Source: Diaphorobacter ruginosibacter (lineage in GTDB: Bacteria > Pseudomonadota > Gammaproteobacteria > Burkholderiales > Burkholderiaceae_C). From it: a DNA stretch of 64,000 bases. Made by a program: the position numbers and the translations under genes. The notes below the pieces were generated by a model. It was given only the letters and a program-made list of their open reading frames with translations. It ran no database searches and had not been told where the DNA came from. Position 1 is the first letter of the stretch, and each line of letters starts with the position of its first letter. Shown here piece after piece: positions 8,606 to 19,200 of this stretch. The stretch is from contig NZ_CP060714.1 in NCBI RefSeq assembly GCF_014395975.1, forward strand, positions 310,001 to 374,000, written 5' to 3'.

Positions 8606-8711
8606 GTTGATCTCCTGCAAAAAACCACAGAAATGCCCGAAAAAAGGGCGGGCCACTCAGCATAACGCCAGTTGACATACGTCAGATGACACGGGCACGT
8701 AAAATTGCCGG

Positions 8712-10421
8712 ATGCTTTCCGTCAAACAGGATTTGCTCGCCGCCCTGGCTGCCGAGCTCGAAACACTTTCGCCCGGCGCAGGCGCGCGCGCGGCATTCGA
8801 AAACCCCAAGGTGGCCGCGCATGGCGATTTCGCCTGCACGGCTGCGATGCAGCTCGCCAAGCCGCTGAAGGCCAATCCGCGAGCGCTTGGTGAACAATTG
8901 AAAACCGCGCTGGAGGCGAGCCCGGCCTTCCAGAAGTGGGTGGACGCCATCGAGATCGCCGGCCCGGGCTTTCTGAACATCCGCCTCAAGCCCGCCGCCA
9001 AGCAGGAAGTGGTGCGCGAGGTGCTCACGCAGGGCGACCGGTTCGGCTTCCAGCCGCAGCGTGGCGAGAATGTCCTGGTCGAATTCGTCTCAGCCAATCC
9101 CACGGGGCCGCTGCACGTGGGCCACGGCCGCCAGGCCGCGATCGGCGACGCCATCAGCAACCTGTACTCCACCCAGGGCTGGAAGGTGCACCGCGAGTTC
9201 TACTACAACGACGCGGGCGTGCAGATCGACACCCTCACCAAGAGCACGCAGCTGCGCGCCAAGGGCTTCAAGCCGGGCGACGAGTGCTGGCCCACCGATG
9301 CCGAGAACCCGCTGGCCAAGAATTTCTACAACGGCGACTACATCGCCGACATCGCCCAGGCCTTCCTGAACAAGGAAACCGTCAAGGCCGACGACCGTGA
9401 ATTCACCGCGAACGGGGATGTCGAGGACTACGACAACATCCGCAACTTCGCCGTCGCCTACCTGCGCAACGAGCAGGACAAGGACCTGCAGGCCTTCAAC
9501 CTCCAGTTCGACGAGTACTACCTCGAATCGAGCCTGTACAAGAACGGCTATGTGGAAGACACCGTCAAGCGCTTGATCGCCAGCGGCCATACCTACGAGC
9601 AGGACGGCGCGCTGTGGCTCAAGTCCACGGACTACGGCGACGACAAGGACCGCGTGATGCGCAAGTCCGACGGCACGTACACCTATTTCCTGCCCGATGT
9701 GGCCTACCACATCCAGAAGTTCAAGCGTGGCTACGGCAAGGTCGTGAACATCCAGGGCACCGACCACCACGGCACGATCGCGCGCGTGCGCGCCGGCCTG
9801 CAGGCGGCCGACGTGGGTATTCCCCAGGGCTATCCCGACTACGTGCTGCACACCATGGTGCGCGTGGTGCGCAACGGCGAGGAAGTGAAGATCAGCAAGC
9901 GCGCCGGCTCGTACGTGACGCTGCGCGACCTGATCGAATGGACCAGCAAGGACGCCGTGCGCTTCTTCCTGCTGTCGCGCAAACCCGACACCGAGTACAC
10001 GTTCGACGTGGATCTGGCCGTGGCGCAGAATAACGACAACCCGGTGTACTACGTGCAGTACGCCCATGCGCGCATCTGCTCGGTGCTGCGCGCCTGGGCA
10101 GAGCAGGGCGGTGCGGGCGTTCCAGCGCTCAGTGACGTGGATCTCGCGGCTCTCGAGGGACCGCAGGCCCAGGCGCTGATGCTGCTGCTCGCGAAGTATC
10201 CGGAAATGCTCACGGCCGCCGCCACCGGCAACGCGCCACATGACGTTACCTTTTACCTGCGCGATCTGGCGTCCGCCTATCACTCCTACTACGACGCAGA
10301 GCGTATCCTCGTGGATGACGAGAAGGTCAAGCTCGCACGCCTCGCGCTGGTCGCAGCGACCGCGCAGGTATTGCACAATGGCCTCGCCGTTCTGGGGGTC
10401 TCGGCTCCCGAGCGTATGTAA
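8712..10421 (+). CDS. argS: arginyl-tRNA synthetase
   Basis: A 569-residue class I synthetase that charges tRNA-Arg. The Arg-specific N-terminal domain (1-115) precedes the catalytic core with the HIGH motif as HVGH (135-138, in NPTGPLHVGHGRQ) and the KMSKS-like loop as KISKR (393-397). The alpha-helical anticodon-binding domain (about 450-569) ends in VSAPERM, as usual. Length matches the family. It begins the argS-SPOR-dsbA run, with only 23 bp to the next gene. Confidence 0.98.
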   Translation: MLSVKQDLLAALAAELETLSPGAGARAAFENPKVAAHGDFACTAAMQLAKPLKANPRALGEQLKTALEASPAFQKWVDAIEIAGPGFLNIRLKPAAKQEVVREVLTQGDRFGFQPQRGENVLVEFVSANPTGPLHVGHGRQAAIGDAISNLYSTQGWKVHREFYYNDAGVQIDTLTKSTQLRAKGFKPGDECWPTDAENPLAKNFYNGDYIADIAQAFLNKETVKADDREFTANGDVEDYDNIRNFAVAYLRNEQDKDLQAFNLQFDEYYLESSLYKNGYVEDTVKRLIASGHTYEQDGALWLKSTDYGDDKDRVMRKSDGTYTYFLPDVAYHIQKFKRGYGKVVNIQGTDHHGTIARVRAGLQAADVGIPQGYPDYVLHTMVRVVRNGEEVKISKRAGSYVTLRDLIEWTSKDAVRFFLLSRKPDTEYTFDVDLAVAQNNDNPVYYVQYAHARICSVLRAWAEQGGAGVPALSDVDLAALEGPQAQALMLLLAKYPEMLTAAATGNAPHDVTFYLRDLASAYHSYYDAERILVDDEKVKLARLALVAATAQVLHNGLAVLGVSAPERM

Positions 10422-10444
10422 CTTCGAGTGACTCCAACGGATCT

Positions 10445-11152
10445 ATGAATCTTCACAAGCAACGCGGCGGCCTCATCCTGGGCCTTATTCTGGGCGTGCT
10501 CATCGGTCTGGCCGCGGCCCTGGCCGTTGCCGTCTATGTGACAAAGGTGCCCGTGCCGTTCCTGAACAAGAACGCGTCGCGGGGCGCCGACCAGGACGAG
10601 GCGGAAGCGCAGCGCAACAAGAACTGGGACCCCAACTCCAGCCTCTATGGCCGCAATCCGGCCAAGCCCGGCTCCACGCCGCAGGATGCGACCACGTCGC
10701 CGCCGGCGGTGACGGGCACGGTGACCCCGGCCCCCGCGCCGGTCGCGTCGGCGCCGGCACCCTCCACCACGACGGCCTCCGCTCCGCGTGGCACGGCGTC
10801 GTCGACCACCGCATCGCAGCAGCCCAAGCCCACCAGCAGCGACCCGCTGGGTGATCTGGCGCGCGCACGCGCCGCTGCGGCCCCTGCACCGGCGCCCGTG
10901 CCCACGACCAACGATCCGTTCGACTACTTCGTGCAGGCCGGCGCCTTCCGTTCACAGGCCGATGCAGATGCGCAGCGCGCCAAGCTGGCGATGCTGGGCT
11001 GGGAGGCCCGCGTGAGCGAGCGCGAGCAGAATGGCCGTACCGTGTTCCGGGTGCGAATCGGTCCGTTCAGCAAGCGTGACGATGCCGATTCGCTCAAGGG
11101 CAAGCTGGATGGGGCCGGGATCGAAACGGCACTGGTTCGCGTGCAGCGCTGA
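10445..11152 (+). CDS. SPOR-domain cell-division-type protein (FtsN-like)
   Basis: A 235-residue bitopic protein with a short cytosolic tail (MNLHKQRGG), one membrane helix (about 9-32), a long Pro/Ala/Thr-rich periplasmic linker (about 60-155) and a C-terminal SPOR domain (159-235, FDYFVQAG...VRIGPFSKRDDA). SPOR domains bind denuded peptidoglycan at the division site. The layout is that of FtsN, although the conserved essential FtsN segment cannot be recognised by eye. The argS-SPOR-dsbA order is usual in Burkholderiales. Confidence 0.88.
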   Translation: MNLHKQRGGLILGLILGVLIGLAAALAVAVYVTKVPVPFLNKNASRGADQDEAEAQRNKNWDPNSSLYGRNPAKPGSTPQDATTSPPAVTGTVTPAPAPVASAPAPSTTTASAPRGTASSTTASQQPKPTSSDPLGDLARARAAAAPAPAPVPTTNDPFDYFVQAGAFRSQADADAQRAKLAMLGWEARVSEREQNGRTVFRVRIGPFSKRDDADSLKGKLDGAGIETALVRVQR

Positions 11153-11220
11153 ACTTTTTTGCCGTCCTTCGCTCACAATCCCAAGTTGCTACAAAAAAAC
11201 TGAAGAGGAATGTTCATCTC

Positions 11221-11871
11221 ATGAAACGCCGCGAGTTTTCCCTGTCCACCGCCTCGGCGGTCGCCGCTTCCGCCCTGACACTGCCCCTGTCGATGAACGC
11301 ACAGGCCCAGGCCCGCGCTTTCAAGGAGGGCAAGGACTTCGTCAAGCTCAAGAAGCCCGTGGCGACCGATGCGCCCGCAGGCAAGGTCGAAGTCATCGAG
11401 TTCTTCTGGTACAGCTGCCCGCACTGCAATGCCTTCGAGCCGGCTTTCGAGGCCTGGGCGAAGAGCGCTCCTGCCAACATGGCGATCCGCCGCGTGCCGG
11501 TGGCCTTCAACGCGAGCTTCGTGCCCCAGCAGAAGCTGTATTTCGCGCTGGAAGCCATGAACCTCCTGCCGCAACTGCACACCAAGGTGTTCCATGCGGT
11601 GCACGTGGAGCGCCTGCCCCTGAACAAGGACGATGCCATTTTCGAGTGGATCGGCAAGCAGGGCGTGGACGTGGCGAAGTTCAAGGAAGCCTACAACTCG
11701 TTCAACACCGCCAACCTGCTGCGCAAGGCGGCCGCACTGCAGGAGGCCTACCAGGTCGAAGGCGTGCCATCGATGGGCGTGGCGGGCAAGTACTACACCG
11801 ACGGCACCATGGCAGGCAACATGCAGAGCGTGCTGCAGGTCGTCGAGTACCTGGGATCGCTCAAGGCCTGA
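11221..11871 (+). CDS. dsbA: periplasmic thiol:disulfide oxidoreductase (DsbA/DsbL type)
   Basis: A 216-residue exported thioredoxin-fold protein that introduces disulphides in the periplasm. A signal peptide (about 1-31, opening MKRREF) is followed by the active site Cys66-Pro-His-Cys69 in FFWYSCPHCNAFEP and the cis-proline loop VEGVPSMGV. The CPHC dipeptide is the DsbA type. It lies 69 bp after the SPOR gene and is followed by a strong terminator, so it closes this transcription unit. Confidence 0.93.
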   Translation: MKRREFSLSTASAVAASALTLPLSMNAQAQARAFKEGKDFVKLKKPVATDAPAGKVEVIEFFWYSCPHCNAFEPAFEAWAKSAPANMAIRRVPVAFNASFVPQQKLYFALEAMNLLPQLHTKVFHAVHVERLPLNKDDAIFEWIGKQGVDVAKFKEAYNSFNTANLLRKAAALQEAYQVEGVPSMGVAGKYYTDGTMAGNMQSVLQVVEYLGSLKA

Positions 11872-11905
11872 TCGGATCGAACTCCTCGTCTCGCCACGGC
11901 TGAAG

Positions 11906-11933
11906 AACGCGTCCCCTGGGGCGCGTTTTTTTT
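11906..11933 (+). terminator. rho-independent terminator after dsbA
   Basis: AACGCG and CGCGTT arms, with an inner CCC/GGG pair and one bulged T, are followed by eight consecutive T. It lies 35 bp past the dsbA stop codon. Confidence 0.9.
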
Positions 11934-12046
11934 GGTCCGGCGTGTCGGGGTGCACGATCTTTACCTTGTCCGCCTATCGTGGCGGGGTCGTTTCCATACC
12001 TTCTTGCCCGGGCTTCAGTACAATGGCCGAGCAAGATTCATGCCCT

Positions 12047-12712
12047 ATGAAAAACAGACTCATCCCGTTATTTCTTGGCTGCCTGCTGGCCCTCGGCTCG
12101 GTGGCCTCCCATGCTGAAAAAGCCGACCGTGACAAGCCGATGAACATCGAGGCCGATGCACTGCGCCATGACGAGCTCAAGCAGATCAGCGTGTTCACGG
12201 GCAATGTGGTCATGACCAAGGGCACCATCGTGCTGCGCGGTGCGCAGCTGGAGGTGCGGCAGGACCCCGATGGCTTCCAGTTCGGCACGGTGACCGCTGC
12301 CGCCGGCAAGCGCGCATTCTTCCGACAAAAGCGTGATTCCGCTCCCGGTGCGCCGGACGAGTTCGTCGAGGGCGAGGGCGAAGTCATCGAATACGACGGC
12401 AAGGCCGACATCGTCAAGTTCATCCGCCGTGCCGAGCTGCGCCGCTACCGCGACACCACGCTGACCGACCAGGTCAATGGCGCACTGATCGTCTACAACA
12501 ACATCACCGACGTGTTCACGGTGGATGGCGTCAAGAGCACCACGCCGGGCAATGCACAGGGTGGCACGCCTTCCGGGCGCGTGCGCATGACGCTCACGCC
12601 CAAGGAGAAACCGGCGGAAGGCGCGGCGTCCCAGCCCGCAAGGCCTGCACGCACGGGAGAAGCGCCCGCGTTGCGCTCGAGCCCCGAACTGAGCACGGGC
12701 GGCAGCAAGTGA
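12047..12712 (+). CDS. lptA: lipopolysaccharide transport periplasmic protein LptA
   Basis: A 221-residue periplasmic protein that bridges LPS from the inner-membrane LptBFG-C complex to the outer-membrane LptD/E. A signal peptide (1-23, MKNRLIPLFLGCLLALGSVASHA) precedes an OstA-type beta-jellyroll repeat region: MNIEADALRHDELKQISVFTGNVVMTKGTIVLRG, then VEGEGEVIEYDGKADIVKFI and ADLR-like RRAELRR. A Pro/Ala-rich tail follows (about 185-221). The stop TGA overlaps the GTG start of lptB (GTGA), so the two are translationally coupled. Confidence 0.95.
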   Translation: MKNRLIPLFLGCLLALGSVASHAEKADRDKPMNIEADALRHDELKQISVFTGNVVMTKGTIVLRGAQLEVRQDPDGFQFGTVTAAAGKRAFFRQKRDSAPGAPDEFVEGEGEVIEYDGKADIVKFIRRAELRRYRDTTLTDQVNGALIVYNNITDVFTVDGVKSTTPGNAQGGTPSGRVRMTLTPKEKPAEGAASQPARPARTGEAPALRSSPELSTGGSK

Positions 12713-13518
12713 GTAGTGGTGTCGACGTGTTGAACCCTGATTCCGCAGCAGCGCCCATGACGAGCAGCGTGGATGCGCACAGCCGCCTCGAGGCCCTGCA
12801 TCTCGAGAAATCCTACGGCAGCCGCAAGGTGGTGAAGGACGTGTCCCTGTCGGTACGCAAGGGCGAGGTCGTGGGTCTGCTGGGCCCCAACGGCGCCGGC
12901 AAGACCACGTCGTTCTACATGATCGTGGGTCTCGTGCGCTCCGACGCCGGCGAGATCTACATCGATGGCCAGTCCGTGCAGGACCTGCCGATCCACAAGC
13001 GCTCGCGCCTGGGGCTGTCCTATCTGCCGCAGGAGGCATCGATCTTTCGCAAGCTCAACGTCGAAGACAACGTGCGTGCCGTGCTCGAGCTCCAGAAGGA
13101 TGAGAACGGCCACGCGCTCTCGCGGGCGGTGATCGAGGAGCGCCTGACCATGCTGCTGCAGGAGCTGCGTGTGGACCACCTGCGCGAATCGCCTGCGCTG
13201 GCGCTCTCGGGCGGTGAGCGCCGCCGCGTCGAGATCGCCCGCGCCCTCGCGACACAGCCGCGCTTCATCCTGCTCGACGAGCCCTTTGCGGGTATCGACC
13301 CGATCGCGGTGATCGAGATCCAGCGCATCATCGGATTCCTGAAGGCGCGCGGCATCGGGGTGCTCATCACCGACCACAACGTGCGCGAGACGCTGGGTAT
13401 CTGCGATCACGCATTCATCATCAGCGACGGCCATGTGCTTGCCCAGGGCACGCCCTCGGAGATCGTGGACAACGCCGATGTGCGCCGGGTCTACCTCGGC
13501 GAACATTTCCGCATGTGA
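12709..13518 (+). CDS. lptB: LPS export ABC transporter ATP-binding protein LptB
   Basis: A 269-residue ATPase that powers LPS extraction with LptF/LptG. Walker A GPNGAGKTT is at 59-67, the ABC signature LSGGE at 166-170, and Walker B LLDEP with Asp190/Glu191. The H-loop is in LITDHN. A GTG start overlaps the lptA stop by 4 bp. The N-terminus carries about 25 extra residues relative to the E. coli protein, and an in-frame ATG at codon 17 is an alternative start. The lptA-lptB-rpoN order is the classical proteobacterial one. Confidence 0.96.
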   Translation: MSSGVDVLNPDSAAAPMTSSVDAHSRLEALHLEKSYGSRKVVKDVSLSVRKGEVVGLLGPNGAGKTTSFYMIVGLVRSDAGEIYIDGQSVQDLPIHKRSRLGLSYLPQEASIFRKLNVEDNVRAVLELQKDENGHALSRAVIEERLTMLLQELRVDHLRESPALALSGGERRRVEIARALATQPRFILLDEPFAGIDPIAVIEIQRIIGFLKARGIGVLITDHNVRETLGICDHAFIISDGHVLAQGTPSEIVDNADVRRVYLGEHFRM

Positions 13519-13573
13519 GTGCCATGGGTGACGACCTGAGGGGACGCTTCATCGCGAGACAGGACTGCGGGCA

Positions 13574-15154
13574 ATGAAACCGGGACTGTCGCTCCGCGTA
13601 TCGCAACATCTGGCGCTCACGCCGCAACTGCAGCAGTCGATCAAGCTGCTGCAGCTCTCCACGCTGGAGCTCGACCAGGAGGTCGAGCAGATGCTGGATG
13701 ACAACCCGTTCCTGGAGCGCGAAACCGATACCGCCACCCGCGAGGAGTTCGGGCTCGACAGCGCGGACACGCCGGCAAGCGGCGAAGAGGCGGAGTTCTC
13801 CCTGCATGCCGCAGGCTCCACCACGGCCTCGGCAGGCGCCGACGAGCCAGGTTCCGCAGCCGATGCAGACCCGCCGGCGGCCCAGACCGAGAGCGTCGAC
13901 TGGGATGGCGACGGCACGGTCGATGTCCAGCCGGATGATGGCGAGTGGGGGGGCGATGCTCCCGCGCGCACCCATACGAGCGGGTCCGGCGAGGATGAAG
14001 TGGACGCCATCGATCTTGCGCGTGCACATGAGTCGCTCACCGACCACCTGCACCGGCAGGCACTCTCGCTGCATCTGTCGGAGATCGACAGTGCCGCCGT
14101 GCGCTTCCTAATTGAATCGCTGAACGACGATGGCTACCTGGAGGAATCGCTTGCCGAACTGGCGATTGCCCTGGCAGGCAACGATGCGCCCACCGAGGAG
14201 CTCGAAGAGCTCGTGCATCGCTTCACCGTGGCGCTGCGCCTGCTGCAGAGCCTCGAGCCAGCGGGCGTCGGCGCGCGCAACCTGGGTGAATGCCTCACGC
14301 TGCAGTTGCACGGCATGAACCAGGACGAGGAGGGCGATCCGGCGATCATCGCCGTGGCGCTCGACATCTGCCGCGATTCGCTGGACCTGCTGGCGCGCCG
14401 CGACGTCAAGCGCCTCACGCAGGCCTGTGGCGCCGGTGAGGAGAACACGCGCGCGGCCATGAACCTGATTGCGCGCCTGGAACCTCGCCCGGGGCGGCGC
14501 TTTGCCGATGTCCAGCGCCAGATCATCGTGCCCGACGTGATCGTCAAGAACGTGGGGCGCGGCGCGCAGATGCGGTTCACGGTGCAGCTCAACGCGGATG
14601 TGATGCCGCGCCTGCGCGTGCATGACGTCTACGCCAACGCCCTGCGCGGCCAGCGCGGCAACGAGGCCCATGCGGGCCTGCAGCAGCGGCTGCAGGAGGC
14701 GCGCTGGTTCATCAAGAACGTGCAGCAGCGCTTCGACACCATCCTGCGCGTGTCCACGGCCATCGTCGAGCGCCAGAAGAATTTCTTCGTGCACGGCGAA
14801 CTGGCCATGCGTCCACTGGTGCTGCGCGACATCGCGGACGAGCTGGGCCTGCATGAGTCCACCATCAGCCGCGTGACGACGGCCAAGTACATGTCCACGC
14901 CCCAGGGGACCTTCGAGCTCAAGTACTTCTTCGGATCGGGCCTGGGAACCGAGACGGGCGGCAGCGCGTCGAGCACGGCCGTGAAGGCGTTGATCAAGCA
15001 GCTGCTGAGCTCCGAAAACCCGAAGAAGCCGCTGTCGGACAGCAAGATCGCGGACATGCTGGCGGAGCAGGGCATCGAGTGCGCCCGCCGCACCGTGGCC
15101 AAGTACCGCGAGGCGCTGAAGATTCCCCCGGCCAATCTGCGCAAGGCGGTGTGA
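13574..15154 (+). CDS. rpoN: RNA polymerase sigma-54 factor
   Basis: A 526-residue sigma-54. Region I (1-50) is Gln/Leu-rich with LALTPQLQQSIKLLQLSTLEL, the activator-responsive part. A long acidic linker (about 55-160, with many Asp/Glu) follows, then the core-binding domain, the helix-turn-helix (LGLHESTISRVTTAKYMSTPQG) and the RpoN box ARRTVAKYRE (504-513) that reads the -24 element. Length is slightly above the usual 480-500 because of the acidic linker. The ATG is 55 bp after lptB, so it probably shares that transcript. Confidence 0.97.
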   Translation: MKPGLSLRVSQHLALTPQLQQSIKLLQLSTLELDQEVEQMLDDNPFLERETDTATREEFGLDSADTPASGEEAEFSLHAAGSTTASAGADEPGSAADADPPAAQTESVDWDGDGTVDVQPDDGEWGGDAPARTHTSGSGEDEVDAIDLARAHESLTDHLHRQALSLHLSEIDSAAVRFLIESLNDDGYLEESLAELAIALAGNDAPTEELEELVHRFTVALRLLQSLEPAGVGARNLGECLTLQLHGMNQDEEGDPAIIAVALDICRDSLDLLARRDVKRLTQACGAGEENTRAAMNLIARLEPRPGRRFADVQRQIIVPDVIVKNVGRGAQMRFTVQLNADVMPRLRVHDVYANALRGQRGNEAHAGLQQRLQEARWFIKNVQQRFDTILRVSTAIVERQKNFFVHGELAMRPLVLRDIADELGLHESTISRVTTAKYMSTPQGTFELKYFFGSGLGTETGGSASSTAVKALIKQLLSSENPKKPLSDSKIADMLAEQGIECARRTVAKYREALKIPPANLRKAV

Positions 15155-15595
15155 GGGCAGCGGCCCATGAACGCGCCAAGGGTTTTCATGGGTAAGAAAC
15201 GTCGTTTTTTGTCTGCTCTGCTTTCAATTTCACCCGAATGAGGTATTGCCAGCACCGGCCGAAATCGTGACCATTGGTGCATTGCGAACTGCACCCCGCT
15301 TCCGGCTGGCGGTGCAGCACATCTCGAGGGGCATTCCGGTGGAGTGCAAAGGGGAAGCGCAGCGGCCGCACCGGCCCGGACGATGGATGTCCTCGTCGGC
15401 GGTGCCTGGTGCAAGGAAAAAGGCCGCCAAGACGACGCCGGCACATGTGGGCCCTCAGCCCTGCACGCAGCGGTGCAGGACATGGACACATGTGCCAGGC
15501 GGGCGTCGCTGCCGCGCAATGTCAGAATGCAGCGCTTTCGAGTTCTCTTCTTGAACGCCCTTCCGAACTCTCTTCCGAACCCCCTTCACTCGCCC
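15155..15595. other. 441-bp gap after rpoN with a 3' hairpin
   Basis: The gap shows no convincing gene; open frames on both strands have no recognisable protein pattern. Right after rpoN an 8-bp inverted repeat, CCCATGAA (15164-15171) and TTCATGGG (15185-15192), could form a weak terminator; it is followed by TAAGAAACG and then a six-T run. The remainder presumably holds the promoter of the thioesterase gene. Confidence 0.4.
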
Positions 15596-16036
15596 ATGGC
15601 ACGCATCGTCTTCGAACTTCCAGCGCATTTCGCCTTCAGCACCGAGGTGCAGATCTACATCAGCCATGTGAACCAGGGTGGTCATCTCGACAATGCACAG
15701 CTGTTGAGCCTGGTGTCGGAGGCGCGCCTGCGCTTCTTCCAGGCCATCGGGTTTCCCGCGGAGGATGACCCGGACACCACCATCGTGGTGGGCGACATCG
15801 TCGCGCAATACAAGTCGGAAGGCTTTCACGGCGAGGTGATGTGCATCCGGATGACGCCTGCGGATTTCAACCGCTACGGCTTTGACCTGGTGTTCAGCGT
15901 CACCGAGAAATCCCAGGGCCGCGAGGTTGCGCGCGGCAAGACCGGCATCGTCTTCGTGAGCCGGACGGACCGCAAGGTGGTGCCGGTTCCCGGCGCCGTC
16001 CTGGAGCGGCTGCAGGCCATGCAGCAGATCGGCTGA
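15596..16036 (+). CDS. hotdog-fold acyl-CoA thioesterase
   Basis: A 146-residue protein of the 4-hydroxybenzoyl-CoA-thioesterase-like hotdog family. The segment IYISHVNQGGHLDNAQLLSLVSEARLRFF is the family's start: the conserved Asp (here in HLDNA) and the following helix with Glu. Strands VVGDIVAQYKSEGFHGE and a KTGIVFV strand follow. It should hydrolyse an acyl-CoA thioester, but the substrate cannot be read. The ATG at 15596 is chosen because it gives the family N-terminus; the frame is open far upstream without similarity. It stands alone between two gaps. Confidence 0.85.
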   Translation: MARIVFELPAHFAFSTEVQIYISHVNQGGHLDNAQLLSLVSEARLRFFQAIGFPAEDDPDTTIVVGDIVAQYKSEGFHGEVMCIRMTPADFNRYGFDLVFSVTEKSQGREVARGKTGIVFVSRTDRKVVPVPGAVLERLQAMQQIG

Positions 16037-16293
16037 AACGTTTTCTTGCGTATGAAAATCGATGGCAGGCCGCTTCTGGCATAGTTCCGGCATTCAAATT
16101 TCATAATAAGAAAAACAAAAGGAAACAGAATCCTTACATGTTTCCTCCTAACATGTGCCGAACCGACAGAGTGCGGCCTCGCAGGATGGGGCCGATTTCC
16201 GCATCATCTTTTGCGGCTGCGGCCAGCGGGTGACGCGCCCGTCTTCCTGGAAGCAACGTGTCGCCTGTGGTCGCCGCGTGCGGGAGGCGACAC

Positions 16294-19200
16294 ATGCAGA
16301 AGGCGTTCGAGCACTCGTGCAAGCACTGTCTCTATGCGGCGCTCGCCGCATGCCTTGCACCAGGCAGTGGTGCAGCGGCACGTGAACTGGTTTCCGTCGA
16401 CGCGCTGATGGCGGCGCCCCCGCGGGCAAGTTCCCTTGGCAAGGACGGTGTGGCCCTGCCTGCGGAGGTGCAGCAGATCACGCGCGACAGTAGGCTGGGA
16501 TCGCCCGTGTTCGTGAAACTCGTGCCGCAGGGTGTTTCCACCGTTGGTGATGGCAAGCAGGCCCCTGCCATCGATGCGACGCGTGCCGCACGCGACGTGT
16601 TCAAGCGCCTGGCGCCTCTCTATGGGGTGAGTGCATCCGACATCGATGCCGCTTCCGTGCAGGTGCAGCGCGAGGCGCTCGCAAGCGGTGCCCGCCTGGT
16701 GCGCCTCACGAGCCAGCGTGAAGGAATCCCGGTATTCCGCGAGCAGGCCACGGTGCTGCTCGATGCGCGGCAGCAGGCACTGAGCGTGGGCGGCTCCATT
16801 GGCAGCACCCAGCTTGCCGGCGGCGCGAGCAAGTCAGCCGCGTCGTCTGCCCTGTCCCCCGCGGCGGCGGCGCAGAAGGCCTTGAGCGACTTCGATTTCG
16901 CGGCCGATGCTCATGCGCAGCTTACCGAGCGCGCGCAGGCGGCCGATGCGGGCGGCTACCGCTGGCTCGAACTGCCATCGACGGTCAAGGGGGCTGGGGG
17001 AGCCGTGCTGGAGGATGCGATCCGCTATCGTCCCACCTGGTTTCGCATGCCGCAGGGCCTGCTGGCCGCCTACTACCTGGAGCTGCGCGTGCTGGAGGGC
17101 GGTGTGCACAGTGCCTACGCCTATGTGATCGACAGCAGCAGCGGCGCCCTGCTGTTCCGCAGCAGCATGGTGGCCCACGACGCGGGGGCTGCCGCCTACA
17201 CCTATGGCGTGTGGGCCGATCCGCAGACCGGCGTGCCGCTGCGCGGACCCCAGGGCATGGGGCTGAGTCCCTATCCGGGCGGGGGCCCCAGCGGTTTTGC
17301 GCCTGCGATGGTGGCACCCGCGAAGATCACGCTGGCCAGCGCCGCCTTCTCGCGCGCTGATCCGTGGGTGGATTCGGGTATCAACACACAGCTCGGCTTC
17401 ACCGCGGGCAACAATGTGCGTGCCTTTGCCGATGTGGTGCGGCCGGACGGAGACAGCGGGTCGCCGCTCGCCGGCAGGGTGTTCTGCGAGCCGAATGCGT
17501 CGCGCGTGGAGGCCGATTTCCATGCCTGCACCGCCAGCCGTTCGTTCGCCTATGGCTACGACTTCTCCGCGAGCCCCCTGGCCAACCTGGGCCAGGCGTC
17601 AAGCTCCCTGGCGAACATCTTCTATGTGCTCAACTGGCTGCACGACTGGTTCTACGATGCCGGCTTCGACGAGGCATCTGGCAACGCGCAAGCCCGCAAC
17701 TTCGGGCGTGGGGGCCTCGAGAACGATGCGATCTCCGCGCGCGCGCTCAACTACATCGGCTTCAACAACTCGGCGATGAGCACGCCGGCCGATGGTGCGC
17801 CCCCCATCCTGCGCAGCTACCTGTACAACCGCTCGGCGCCCATGCGCAGCGGGGCACTGGACAACACCATCGTCATCCATGAATGGGCGCATTACCTGAG
17901 CAATCGACTGATCGGCAACGGAACGGGCCTGTCGACCCGGCAGGCCGCCGCCCTGGGCGAGGGCTGGAGCGATTTCGTGGCGCAGCTTGTCACCGTCACG
18001 GGCGAGGACCGGCTCAGGCCCGGCAACGACCGCTTCCAGGGCGCCTACGCCCACGGGGCCTACGCAAACGGTGCCGTGATGCCACCCGCCGTGGATGGGG
18101 GCAACACCTCGTATTTCGGCAGCCGCCGCTATCCCTATTCGACCGACATGGGCCGCAACCCGCTGAGCTTGCGGCACATCCAGGATGGCGCGCCGTTGAC
18201 CGGCACCGTCCCCATCAACCCGGCCCTCGCAGGCAATGGCGCGCCCAACTCGGAGCTTCACAACGCGGGTGAAGTCTGGGCCAGCATGCTGTGGGAATGC
18301 TACGCCGGCATGCTCAACACACACCCGTTCGCGCAAGCGCAGCAGCGCATGAAGTCGTATCTGGTGGCGGGCATGAAGCTCACGCCCATCAACCCCACGC
18401 TGCTGAACGCGCGCGATGCGCTGCTGGCGGTGATGGCCGCCAACGACCCGCAGGACTATGCCGCCTGCCTGACCGGCTTTGCACGGCGCGGGGCGGGACT
18501 GGGCGCGCAAGGGCCCGACACCTATTCCATCGACAACCGGGGCGTGGTGGAGAGCTTTGACGCAGGCCCGATGCTGGCGGTCGAGACGCTCGAGTTGTCA
18601 ATGGGCGATCCGGCCGCGAGTTCATGCGACGGCGATGCCATCCTCGACAACGGCGAGACCGCGCGGCTGCTCGTGCGGGTGGTGAACCGCGGCAACGTGG
18701 CCGTGAGCGGTGCGGCGCTTCGCCTGCAGGCCGATGATCCGCATGTGCTGTTTCCCGCGGGAACGGAGCAAGCCATCGATGGTGCGCTGCAGCCGGGGCA
18801 GGGCCGCGACCTGTCGGTTCCCGTGTCCCTCGCGGGCCTGGCCGGCCATGCCCGCAGCACGCTCGGTGTCGGCATCGCCATGCCGGTCGCGCCCGATGGG
18901 GATCAGGGCGCCGGCCTCGGCCGGTCGCTGCAGGTCTGGCTGAATGCGGACATCCATCCGCACGGCACCTTCCTGGATACCGCCGATTTCGCGGGTTCCG
19001 GCATGGAGCCTGGCAACCCCGCCTGGGCGGTGGCCTCCGACGCCACCGGGCGGTGGTACCAGGTCCGCGTGCCTGCCGCGCCGGGCACGGCTGCGCTGTA
19101 CTCTCCATGGCTGAATGTCGATCCGCAGTCGGATTTCGTGCTCACCTTCGACCAGCAGTACGACTTTGGCCTGGACGACAGCAACGGCGGCCAGTTGACG

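Noticed and set aside
15186..15491. Minus-strand 101-codon frame after rpoN
   Set aside because: Composition is Cys/Arg/Pro-rich without a domain pattern, and no ribosome site is seen.
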